The translations under genes were made by a program, and so were the position numbers. The notes under the pieces were generated by a model. It had not been told where the DNA came from. It saw nothing but the letters and a program-made list of their open reading frames with translations, and searched no databases. Of a DNA stretch of 46,488 nt, positions 1 through 12,254 are shown piece after piece (the first letter of the stretch is position 1; every line of letters starts with the position of its first letter). Source of the stretch: an uncultured Bacillota bacterium (lineage in GTDB: Bacteria; Bacillota_I; Bacilli_A; RF39; UBA660); assembly GCA_946407495.1 (NCBI GenBank), contig CAMJOB010000001.1:73549-120036 (forward strand). Reading direction: 5' to 3'.

Positions 1-2
1 AT

Positions 3-3000
3 GATAATTTAACATTTAGTAAGAAATGGTCTGACAGTAGTGCTGCTTCTGATAAATATAAGGATTATCCGTTCCTTTCTTTAATAGCTCCTAAATATTC
101 AAGCATTGTATTTACAGAAGGAATCCCTGGTTCTGGAAAAAGTACAGGTGTTTATTTATCAACTATTAAAATGATACAGAATAATGCTTCTTTAAAAAAT
201 GCTGGCATACTTGATAATGTTGCATTTGTATATGCAGCAGGTAATAGCACAAAAGAAGAGGATAGAAAAGCAGCTGTTAAAAACGCACAACGTTCTATTG
301 AATATTTAAATCTAGATCCTAATAAAACTAAAGCAATGTCTTTAGAAGACATGATGAACTCTATCACATTAGGTGGTCAATCAGCAAGAGATAAGAATCG
401 TTCTACAAAAGATAAAAATAATTATTGGGATATTCCTGAAAATACATATGATTTAAATTCTGATAAAGAAGTTAGATCAACAACAGAGGTAATTCAAACC
501 GATAAACCTTATAGTTTAATCATTATTGATGAAATTAGTAATATTGGAATGTTTGACCTTGATACTTTAAATGTATATGCTGAGAAATATGGATTAACTA
601 TTCTTGGTGCTGGTGATTGTGACCAGTCTGGAATATCAGGAAATTATAGTTTTAAAAAGCACGATCTTGAATTTGATCTTCCTATAAACTTATATAATAT
701 AAACTTCATTAGATCTCCTAAGTTAGGAATCTCAATGAGAACTAATAATTATCAGAAAACTAAGAATCTTGGTCCTGCTCAATATTGGGTAAATAATGAT
801 TGTAACTTAGACCTTCATTATTATGAGGATGAAACAGGATTATATGGTGATAAAGTATATTCTGTATCTGGAGATAATGGAGAATTAGATTTATCTGATG
901 ATTTAGATGAAATATTAAAAGATGTTGATAGAATAGTTCAAACTTTAAATGAAGGTGAAAAGATAGGATATGTATTTGAAGATGGTACAGAATCTGACCT
1001 TTATAAAAAATTAACAGAAAAATATTCTGATTATATAGAGTTACTTCCAGGAACTACCTCACAAGGTAAAGAAGGACAATACTATATTATAGAACTTTCT
1101 GAAGAAAATGGTAACTTTAAAAATGATCTTTATACAGCTATTACTCGTTCTTCACAAGGTAGTTTAGTTATTACTGATGGAGCTGGAATAAACAGTATAC
1201 AAGATACAGAAACTCACTCAGAATCATTCTCAGAAAATTCTATTGCTAAATTTGCAAAGAATAGAAAGGATGTATTAACAAGAGTTACAACTTCAGGAAA
1301 TCCTGTTAAATATGTAGCACCTACTAAAGTTGAAAGTATTACAAATAACCCTACTTCAACTCCACCAAGTGCTCCAACAACACCAACAAATAATCCTTCT
1401 ATTAATATAAATGCACCTGCTCCAAGTACTCCAACTAATAATCCACCTGCTACACCAAGTAATAATGGATTAAATACAGGAAATACAGGAACAGTTCAAC
1501 CTGTTGGAGGAGGTTCACAAGCTAAATCATCATTAGCTAATTTAAGTGATGATGATTTTAGAGCATATGTTGATAATATAATTGACCAAGATGGATCTAT
1601 TACTCTTTCTGATGAAGAAGAAAAGAATAGAATGTCAAAACTATATTCAGATTATCTGGAAACAGTTAATGTAGACGATGGAACTAGTACTTATACAAAG
1701 CCAGAACCACTTGAATTACAAGATACAACATTACCAAATGGTGATAAATTATCAGTTGGAGATTGGGTTGTATTTTCTCGTGACTATATAGAAAGTGGTT
1801 TAGAAAATGGACATCATGCATTTAGAGTTAATAAAATTTTCGATGATGGAAAAATTGAATTAACTCCTAATTCTCCTACAGAATATCTTATTATGTCAGT
1901 TGATGACTTATATAAGAAATTAATAAAAGTATTTGATAATGAAAATGAAGCCGTCACATATGCAAGATCAGATGAATCTAAAGCATATTATACTAATCTT
2001 AACTCTGCAAATACTGAAGAGGAGGAAATTCCTGAAAATGGACTTGGAGTACAAACAGAAGAAGATGCAGAAGGACTTGTAATAGGATTAACAGATACCT
2101 TTGACGGAAACCCAGACCTTCAAATTTCAGATGCTAATAAACTATATAATTTATATATGTATACGTTTAATACATTTGAAACAGGTGTTTAGGACGTAAA
2201 TGGTTATCCTGTTCAATGGGGTTCTGATACAGCAAGACATGAACTTCGTTTAGACAGTATAAACGGTCTTATGAATCTTGATAAAAAATTAGGAAAGAGT
2301 GTTCGTAAAATAGTTGAGTATAATGCAATAATTAATGAAATTCGTTCTGCTGTATTCAATACTGCTGATAAAGCAAAACTTGAAGCAAAACTTAATAAAA
2401 TATTTGATAAATATTTTGGAGTTAATGGAATTTCAACGATATTTGGATTAGTTAGTCATTCTGAACCAAAGGATAGTGATTCAGAATGGAGTAGTTCAAC
2501 AGGAGATTTTCGTCGTTTACAAAGACACAAAGACGAAACTATTCAATTTACTAATTCTGTTAATGGAAAATCTTATAAATATTTAAGAAAAACAATTTCT
2601 ATTGAAATTGCAAGTAATGGAGAAGACATTTTAGAATTACCTCTATTATGTTTCCCAAATCCTATAACAATATTTAATTCATTAGAAGATATTAGAAAAG
2701 ATTTAGCTCCTATAGTTGGTTTCACAGATATAGCAGATGCTAAACAATTAGATGATATTCTAAATAAAGCTGATGATATATTTAAAATATTTAAAAATAA
2801 GTACGATCCTTTTATAAAATTAATTAAATTATATAGAGGTATAACAGATGATTCTTTTAGAAAAATTAAAGATAAAAACTGGACTCCTGCTAAAGCATTT
2901 AGTAATAAAGGTATAGTTCCTATTGGTACTGAAAGAGGATTTGATTATTTAGAGGAAGGATATGAATACGAACCAGAATTCGTTAATATTTCTGCACTAA

Positions 3001-4598
3001 ATGAAAAACAAGATTTAGTAATATCTAAATTAATGTATTCTCAAAACGGAACTATTGAAAATGCAAAAGGTCAATTAATAGAAATAGATGGAAATGAGTA
3101 TTTAATAGCTCCTGGTTATCCATTTGTTTTAATGAGTACAGATAAGTCTTTAACTAATACTAAAGAATTAGTTAATGCTTTTATTGAAGATTTAAATAAT
3201 AAAGCTGAATCACCTCGTGTAAGTTTAATATATGTTCTTCCACCTAAAATTAGTACAGAAGATTATTTATTAAATCTTGCTAAGATATATACTAAAGTAT
3301 CAGATGCTATTCCAAATGTAGGTAATTCAGAAACAGGATATCGCATAATTGAAGCCTTATTTGCAGATGAAAACTTTGTAAATTCAATTCTTCAAAATAG
3401 TTGGCTTAATAATTCTGTTGAGAAAGTTAAACTTGTAAAGAAACTTCTTGAAGAAATAAAAACTATAGGCGAAGATTCAAATGATAATAGATCTATTGAT
3501 GACATCTTATTAGAAACTATAAAATTTGAAGGAAATACAGTACAAAAACGACATTTCTTTAAAAATATATTAATGGAGTTAGCATACCCAGAAGTTAAGT
3601 CTAGTATTCCAAGTAAGAGATTAAGTGGAAAACTAAGAAGTAATCAAGATGTGGTTAATGCTATAAAAGATATACTTGAAAAGAACAATTTAAATATTTA
3701 TTTAAGAGCTAATAAGAAAATCCAAGGTTAGAGTTACGGACCATTCAATGAATTAGACCAAGATAATAATTATAATGTAATGGTAAACGGAAAACCACTA
3801 CCTTATCAAATTCATGGAAATGTTATAACTAATACTTTCTATGGTAATGTACAACCTCTACTTGATGATTTCCTTAGCAATGATGGAAAGTCTGATAGAA
3901 TGGATTATATTCATCGTCACTCTGTTTCTGGTTATCAACCTAATTCTAAATATCAAAAGATTAGTAAAATACTTAATGAAGTTAAACAGAAAACAGGTTT
4001 AGATATTAACATGGCTTCATTAGGAACAGATGAAATCGGAAACATTGCTCAACAAATAAATGATAAAACAGATTATATAGCATTTAAAATAAATGGCAAA
4101 TTAAAAATATTTAATAAAGTAGACTTTAAGAAATCTCTATTATTAGATGAAAATTCAGTAAATAGTATATCTTCATTACAATTAAATCATAATGGTGATG
4201 CATCTTTTGTTATTAAAAACGAAGATACAGGAGAAGTTTATAAAGCTAACTATTATGAAAGTGAAGAAGCTATTGAAATATTTACATCTAAAGGAAAAGA
4301 AGCTACTTATGTATTGACAGATGACGATTTCAATAATATTTCTAAAACTTTATTAGATAATATAGGAAATATTCATATTATGTAGAGAGGTTTAATTAAT
4401 AAAATATTAAACGCTGCAAATAGTGTAGAACTTACTACAGAATTATAGAACTTCCCATTAGATTTAGATAAAGCTAAAGTATTATTTGGTAAAGCAATTT
4501 CAGATGAACAATTATTACAAAAAGTTTTAGATACAATTTAGAAAAAAGAGCCAGAAACTAATTGTGGTTCTCAATCGAAAAAAATAAAATTAGTATGA
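3..4598 (+). CDS. Giant phage protein, 5' partial, SF1-helicase-like N-terminal region; read through TAG codons (code 15-like)
   Basis: Frame open from base 3; Walker A GIPGSGKST (120-146), Walker B-like YSLIIIDEIS, motif VI-like DLYTAITRSSQGSLVITDG. Track ORFs 171-2192, 2271-3731 and 3780-4385 are all in one frame and separated only by TAG (2190, 3729, 4383); further TAGs at 4446 and 4539; ends at TGA 4596-4598 overlapping the next ATG (ATGA). Confidence 0.85.
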
Positions 4599-7500
4599 GT
4601 CAATTATGTTCAATAACTGATGAAGTAAGAAAAAAGATTGAAACAGATATAGCTAATCTATGTTTTGAGGCAGGTGAATTAGACCTGTCCTCAACATAGA
4701 TTAAATTAAATTTTAAATCTTTATTTCAAACTTATAAGGATTATGTTCCTTTAAATGATGTAGTTAGCGAAATCGTTAAAGTTGCTAACAATTATGGAAT
4801 GATGGGAGAAGCATTTTTCTTTGATGATGAAAGAGAAATAGAAAACATCATTCAAGAAGCAAATACTTTAATTCCAAGTGAAGTTGATACTGCATCTACT
4901 GAAAAACTATTAGATGCAAATAGAAACGTTTTAGGTAAAGACGTTAAAAAAGATTTTTTAATTAGAGCTTATGGAACTGCTGTTGATGTTAGATTAAAAG
5001 TAGAAAAAGAAGCTTCTATTGCATTGTTTAATTCTATGATAATAGATAGAATTAACGGAAGAACTATGTCTTCAGTACACGAACTAAATAACAACATAAG
5101 AAATTATCAACAAGAATTATTTGATAATGTTATTTCTTATTTAAAAGATTATTATCTTAATGCTCCTGGTTTAGGATTTGATATTAGTATATTTGATGAT
5201 ACTACTATGTATAAGCCTGATGAACAAGGTAATATACAATATACAGGTATTGTTAATAAACTTGATTCAGTAATTCAAAAACAACTCGCTCGTGATAATT
5301 TTCCAGATGGAATGTTAGAAAAATTATCAACAAGTGAAAAATCAGAAGATCAAAATAAATTAAAAGCGTATAACTCTTGGCAAATTCTCACTCACTTTGA
5401 TTCTTTTATGAAAATAAGATATGGTGAAGCTATCGAAATTACAGATTTCGGTGATATGAGATTTACAGGAGAAAATAAATATAACCGTTCTGCAAAAGGA
5501 ACAAAGAATAACACTACTTGGAGAAATAGTGATGAAATAAAACTTAATGAAGAAGTTGATAATATTATTCAAGAACTTGTAAATACTACTCCATTATTAA
5601 CATATGAAACTGATACTCAAATAGGTTACTTAGATTTTGCAACCTTTTCTGATATATTAGGACGTATTAAAGAATGTGTATATGATGGAGATGATATTTT
5701 ATTTGATGATAATTTCATTGAAAAATATGAGGACTCATTATCTTTATATACTCAAAGAGTAATTAAAGATAAATCATTTAAGCAAATTATTAATTCTATT
5801 AGATTAAATCCTCAAAAGTATTTAAGTGCTTTATTTGAAATATTATCTAATCAAAGAACTTTCGATGCTATCACTTCTGATACAGGTGTATTTAATAAAT
5901 TTAGAATTGAAGATAAAAACGTTATTTATTCTATACATAAAGGTATTACAAGTAGCTATGATCTTACAGCAGTAAATGCTATTGTTGGATCAGATAAAAC
6001 TAATACTATTTATGAAGAAATGGCACAAGCTTGTGATTCTATTTTTAAAATTAATTTCTTACAATATTATAAAGGACAAGACGGACTTGTAAAAGTAAGA
6101 AATATGAATAATACAAGACTTGATACATTACTTCGTAGTATTAGACAAGCTGCTAAAGCTAAAAATAATAAATTAGTTCCTGGTCAATGTATTGATAACG
6201 GAAATGATACTTATATTATAAAAGGAACTACAATTACTTATAAAAAGAACAAAGATGGAAACTTTAATGGTATTGAATTTAATATTCCAAATACTTCTAT
6301 TAAAGTTGAAGTTAATATAGACGGTAAAGTTTCTTATAATGTAAATGGTAAAAATGCAACAAGTTTAACACTTTATAGTAAAAGTTATAATAAATCAGAT
6401 TTATTTGATTTTATTAATAACGTTTTAGGACAAAATATTTCTGAAACAACATTAGAAAATATGCAAAGTTCACAATTAAGTACAAATCTTACAAATTTAA
6501 CTAACTTTGCATCAAGAATATTATTTAATTCTATTGTTTCTAATGTTACTCTTAAAGGATTTAACTTTGTTACAACAATAAAATCTCGTCTTTCAAATGT
6601 TTTTGGAGAGAACCATAATTACAGAATTGATAAAAATATGAAAGAGATTGATTTAATACACAGTAGTGATATTAATACAATCGAATCACTTGCTAATGCT
6701 ATTGCAATAGAGCAAGGTCTTTTATCATCTTCACAAATTAAAAGTGGATCTGGAAGTGCTCAATCTCAACAATCTTTAAGTCGTCTTTTAGGTGGTATAC
6801 AATCTCAATTTAGTCTACAAAATAAAAGCATTAACTCAGCTACTAAAAACGCAATGATTCTTGACACTAAATTATTAAAAGGTGTTTATACAGCACGTGA
6901 ATATTATGATTTACTAACTGTAAGAGATCATACAAAATTCAATGTAAATGAATTTGAGACTTCAATGTTCTTATATGATTTTATAGGAGGTTTAATACCT
7001 AATAATGATTATAATCGTTTAATAGGAAATGGAACTATTGCTTTAATTCCTTCTGTAAACTCTGATAAAAATACTATTGGTCGTATACTTATTGATTTAA
7101 ATTATAGAGTTAAAATAGGTAATGAAGAAAAAGCACTTCGCGATTTAACTCCAAGTGAATTAGAAGGATTAATTTGTAGAGAATTAGGTGACATTTATAG
7201 GAACGTTGAATCTAAAATTAATTCTGATTTTGATACAGTATTAGCTGGAACACAAAATTCATTACGTTATACACAAAATTCATTTGATGCATTTAATGAA
7301 AAACATAAAATTGTTGATCCTGAGACAGGAAAAGTTAAATATGATTCAGCTCGTGCATTAAATAGATTAATTAAAGACTATAATTTAAGAAATAGACATA
7401 AACCTGTTTCAATAACAGACCAAATCCATTTTATAACTAATAAAGATGGAAGTATTTCTCCAAATAAAAATATATTACAATATATTGATCAATTTGTAGA

Positions 7501-10500
7501 TGAACCACAATATATTGGAGAAATTACACAATTCCATCAATTTATGAACCATAAAAGAGCAGACGTTCTTGGAACATTATTACGTTCTAATTTTAAAGTT
7601 GATTTAACAGAAAATACTCCTATTACAACATATCTAAAAGAACAAAATAAAAATTGGATTGACGATAAACATGGAGAATTAATATTAGGACGTGTTAAAA
7701 TAAATGGTATTGAACATGACATTAGAACTAAAACTGATTTAATAAGAATTAAACAGAAATTACTTGAACATCTTAATTCTGAGTTAGTTAATTTAGGAAA
7801 AGAGGTTGATGTTAATAATTATATAGGTTTAAAGAAAAAAGTAGGACAAACTCCTGAAGATTTAGCAAAAATTAAACAATTTGAAGAAACTGATTTAATT
7901 AGAAATTATAATGATGTTATATACGCATTAGATAAACTTGCAAATTCTGATCTTCTTTATGAACCTCAAGTATTAACAGGTTTAGAAAACTTCAATGTTG
8001 AATTTAAATTAAATCCACTTGTAGACCAATATAACACTCTTGATTATTTATTTACTCAAGAATTTATGATTTCTACAGTAGGAACTCTTGCTGCACATCC
8101 TCTTAAAAAATCAGATGGAAATATAGAACATGACGAAGCTGGACGTTTCCAAGCTCAGCACAAACGTAATGTATCTATGACTGCTACTATGCAAGAGTTT
8201 GCTTTAGGATTAATAAATGGAATACCTACTGACTATAATATTGCTGTTATTGATGATGTTAAAGATGTTCAATATAACGTAACAGGAGATATTGATGATG
8301 GTATTAAACCATTTGACGGTGCTACTTTTGTAAATCCATTTATAGTTCATCTTGAAAATAATTCTCTTGGTGCTGCTAAAGCTGGTATTACTAAGAAACA
8401 ATTCGTTCATTTCTATGATGAAGGAACTGCAAACGGCGGTATTATTAAAACTGCAGGTTTCGGACTTACTAATGACTGGATTAGAACATCACCTTTCATG
8501 GAAAAAATGATGTATAAAATGACACAAGGTAAATGGTTTGGTCCAAATGGTGAACCTGTTGTTGTTGATATATTAGGTGGAATACAAAAGAGAATACAAG
8601 TTCCTTACTATTTTAGAAAAGGAAATAAATATTATAAAGTAACTCAAATAGTAAATAAAGGTAATAATAGATATGATGTTCTTGGTGGAATGGTTAGAGT
8701 TTATAACCCAGAAGGAACATTAAAATGTGAATTAACTAGAGATGTTGATGAAACAGAAGTAGTTAATTTAAATAATTTATTTACTGAAGACGTTGAAGGT
8801 GGAGTTCTTGTTGATTCTAACTATAGTTTATGGAATTTATTTGGAGGTAAAAATTCTGTTGAAGTTATAAACGGAAAATTAGTTCCTTCTGAATTTTCTA
8901 TTAAAAATGTAGTAACTGCAATGAATACAATAGGTTTAAATCCTAATACAGGAGCAGAACTTACTGAAGAAGAAATTGCTAACATTAGAACACAAGACGA
9001 TGTATATCAACCTTTAAAACATTCTGATATTCATTATATGCCTACAGTTGGTGCTGTTAAACAAGGTGCTGCAAACATAAATACAAAGGATTTATTCTTT
9101 AATGATGAACCTTTAAACTTTATGAAAATCCATATGTATCAAGCAGGTATTCAGCTTGATAAAGAGCATCACGCAGACGGATCTGAACTATCACTTATGA
9201 CACAGGTTATGAATGCTTGTGCACATAAAGGATTCTCTCTTGATGATTCTATGGAAATGTATAGAGCATTAAGAACACTTACTGATATAGGAACAAGTGA
9301 ATTACTTGAACCAATTAAAGAGTATATTAATGATGAAAATGTTGACACTCAAAAAGCAATTGTTGAAGCTACTGTTAATACAGTTGTTAAAGCATTAGCA
9401 AGACAATCAATGAGTGAAAATGATTTACTTTCTGTTTTCGCATCTGAATTAATTGATAAAGTTAAAACAGGACAAAAATTAAAAACTGAGGATTTCTTAG
9501 AGAAACTTCCAAAAGATAATCCTGCTGTATATGCTAAATTCTTATCAACAGTTTCTGTATTCTTAACAAATTCTGGTATTAAAATGAAAATTCCAGGAAT
9601 CTTATCAGTTCTTACTCCATCGTATAATATTATGCAAATGTATACTATACCAAAGGGAACAAACCCAGATGGTTCAATTAGATACATTGATGTAAAGTAT
9701 GAACAATTAGAATATAACGAAGACGGAATATCTGCTGAAGAATATCTTCAAGCAATACAACAAAATGCACCTGTTGTACTTGAAACAACACTTGACGAAA
9801 ACGGACAACCTGTACAAAATATAAACTTCAATTATTTAGAAATAGGTAAAACTTATATAATTGATGGAAAATCTGTACAGATTAAAACTCCAAGACAACG
9901 TAGTGATATAAAAAGACGTATATTACAAGGAGGTTATACTTCTATAGTTCAAGACCTTACAGTAGGTCACGAATTAGGAAACTATGATGTATTATTTAAA
10001 GGTAATATTGGAGAAAATAGTTATGATTATTCATTATGGGATTTAGACTCTGTTAGAGCATTGTTTGATTTAAAAGAAATACTTGATGAAAAGGATTTCC
10101 TTAAACAACAAGAACTTTATTCTGTATTTAAACATAACTATGAACATCTTTTACCTAATGGAGAATTTGATTATAAACAATTAGAGAAATATCTACGTAA
10201 ACTTGTTAGACAAGATAACTTAGTTTTATCAGAAAACGGAAACGATTTTACTGATAAACAAACAGTCTTAATTGATGGACAAGAAGTCTTAGTTAATAAA
10301 ACAAGTATTAAGTCAAAACCTTACGAATTAATTCTTCCTAAAATATTTATTAATGAGTTTGGACTTGATCAATATGATCAATTAACTGATATAGCTAATG
10401 ATCCAGATTTCTTTACTTATAAGTTGATTAATAACATTAAACCTACTGCTGATGAAAGTAATTATAGTATTGCTTTATTAAATGGTAGTAAAAATAAGTT

Positions 10501-11161
10501 TACAGGAAAACTAAATCATTATTATATTGCAACATATCCAGAACAAATAAATGGTTTAACTGAATTAAAAATTGATAAATTTTCAGAAAATGGAAACTTA
10601 TACAGAATTGATTCAGATGGAAATCAAATACATTCGTTATCAAGTCAAGAAGATAAAATCTATATTGATAGCTTAGGTAATGAAATAATTTACACTAAGA
10701 ACCCTGGTTTTTATGTTAATCACTTAAATTATACAACAGCTAAAATTTCAGAAACATCTGATCCTGAATTTACATCTGCTGAATTATTTAAAGTAAGTAA
10801 AAATAAATCAGCAAACAGATTTTATCAATTCTTAACTCAAGGTACTGTAGAAGATTCTGATATTTGGGATGAAGAGGCTTTAACTAAATTAAATACTCAA
10901 ATCATTAAAGAACAAAATAGTAAAATTGATGATATTATAGACATTGATAGTGATAATGATCATCCTCTTGCTAACTATTTAAAAACTTTAGGTAGAGAAA
11001 TGCATTCTTCTTTCTTAAAATCATTAGAAACAGTTGCTTCTCGTACACCTTCTCAATCAATGCAATCATTCATGCCTATGAAGATTGTAGCATTTGATAA
11101 CCCAAATATTAATACTGCTTTCGTATCTACAGCACAGATTTGGTTACAAGGTTCTGACTAT
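4595..11161 (+). CDS. crAss-like phage RNA polymerase, exon 1
   Basis: ATG at 4595, TAG at 4697 read through, open to ...RTPSQSMQSFMPMKIVAF...STAQIWLQGSDY; this resembles the beta-prime RAPTLHRLGIQAFEP...NADFDGD region and continues across the intron as DYDIDAVSI. Confidence 0.87.
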
Positions 11162-12254
11162 TGAATTTCAGTCCGAAATTGACATACGAACCTTTGAATT
11201 AATTCATAAATCGTTGTAGTCATTAAATCTCGTGAACTGACGGGAAACTCCTTAGAGTCTTTTCTACTAATTTATGATAGAAATATACATAAAGGCTTTA
11301 TTTAACTAATAAAGGTATAGTAAAAAAGAAAAGAATTGGACAATCCGCAGCTAAGCATCCTAGATGCAAAAATTAAATATAAGACTTGTAAATTGATGCA
11401 AAATTTTATATTTTTATTTTGTATAAGGATGAAAGTTCATCGACTATCCCAAAAGGGAGTAGAGAGCTTTCATTTAAGTTTAATATTAAAATTTAAATGA
11501 AATGGCAAGAAAAATTAAAAGAAAACTTACTAAAGAACAAAAATCTCTATTAATTTCAATGTTAATTGGAGATGGAACAATCACAAATCATCCAGATTAT
11601 AAATTATCACATTCAGAATCTCAACGAGAATTTTTAGAATGGAAAATTAAATTATTAGAAAAATATGGTTTTGAACATGGTGGTTTAAAAGAATATATAT
11701 CTAAATGTGGATATAATTTAGGAAACAAAGTTTTATATGTTAGAATAAAAACAAATCCTACAATTAAAGCATTAAGAAGAAGTGTTTATAAACCAAAGAA
11801 AACTTTTACTAGAAATTTATTAAATTGGTTAAATCCGTTAGGATTAGCTATATGGTATATGGATGATGGATGTATTAATGTTAATACTTCTATTCAACGT
11901 AGTTCTATACAACATACTTGTAAAATTGCTACTTGTGTAGATGAAGAAACAATTAATATGATGATTACATATTTTAAAGAAATTTGGAATATTAACTTTA
12001 GACCTTTTAAAGAAGGAAAAAATACATATTCTTTAGCAACATCATCTGAACAAGATTGCATAAATTTCGTAAATATAATTAAACCATATGTAGAACAAGT
12101 TCCATCTTTATTATATAAAATTAGAGATAACTTTACAAAAGAAGAATTTATTGCTTATCAGAAAACTGATAACTTTCGAAGCGCGAGACATATAATTGGA
12201 AATTAATTATATGAAGATATAGTCAGTCATATATTGAAAAATATATGGTAAACG
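11162..12254 (+). other. Group I intron inside the RNA polymerase gene
   Basis: Canonical core elements in order: P-like AACTGACGGGAAACTCC (11235-11252), Q AATCCGCAGCTAAG (11342-11355), R GTTCATCGACTATCCC (11435-11450), S AAGATATAGTC (12214-12224). GACTAT (11442-11447) pairs with ATAGTC (12219-12224) as P7. Last base G (omega-G). Removing 11162-12254 restores the frame. Splice sites are inferred. Confidence 0.92.
11502..12206 (+). CDS. Intron-encoded LAGLIDADG-type homing endonuclease
   Basis: 234 aa; two LAGLIDADG-like motifs (SLLISMLIGDGTI and LGLAIWYMDDGCI); lies between intron elements R and S (P8 loop). Confidence 0.92.
   Translation: MARKIKRKLTKEQKSLLISMLIGDGTITNHPDYKLSHSESQREFLEWKIKLLEKYGFEHGGLKEYISKCGYNLGNKVLYVRIKTNPTIKALRRSVYKPKKTFTRNLLNWLNPLGLAIWYMDDGCINVNTSIQRSSIQHTCKIATCVDEETINMMITYFKEIWNINFRPFKEGKNTYSLATSSEQDCINFVNIIKPYVEQVPSLLYKIRDNFTKEEFIAYQKTDNFRSARHIIGN

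Noticed and set aside
2190-4541. Series of separate short genes or pseudogenes in the first 4.5 kb, as the ORF track suggests
   Set aside because: All pieces share one frame, are separated only by TAG, and the inter-ORF codons translate sensibly; amber reassignment explains them better than decay.
4596-4598. TGA as another recoded codon
   Set aside because: TGA at 4596 coincides with an overlapping ATG starting a new open frame, and TGA is a normal terminator in many genes here.
11150-11220. Explicit P1/IGS pairing for the intron 5' splice site
   Set aside because: Several weak pairings are possible (e.g. GACT/AGTC, GGTTC/GAACC) but none gives a convincing U-G at the splice site by eye; splice position rests on frame restoration.
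11162-12254. Two separate RNAP subunit genes flanking a freestanding endonuclease
   Set aside because: Conserved P, Q, R and S intron elements, and in-frame joining that restores DYDID, favour an intron in one gene.
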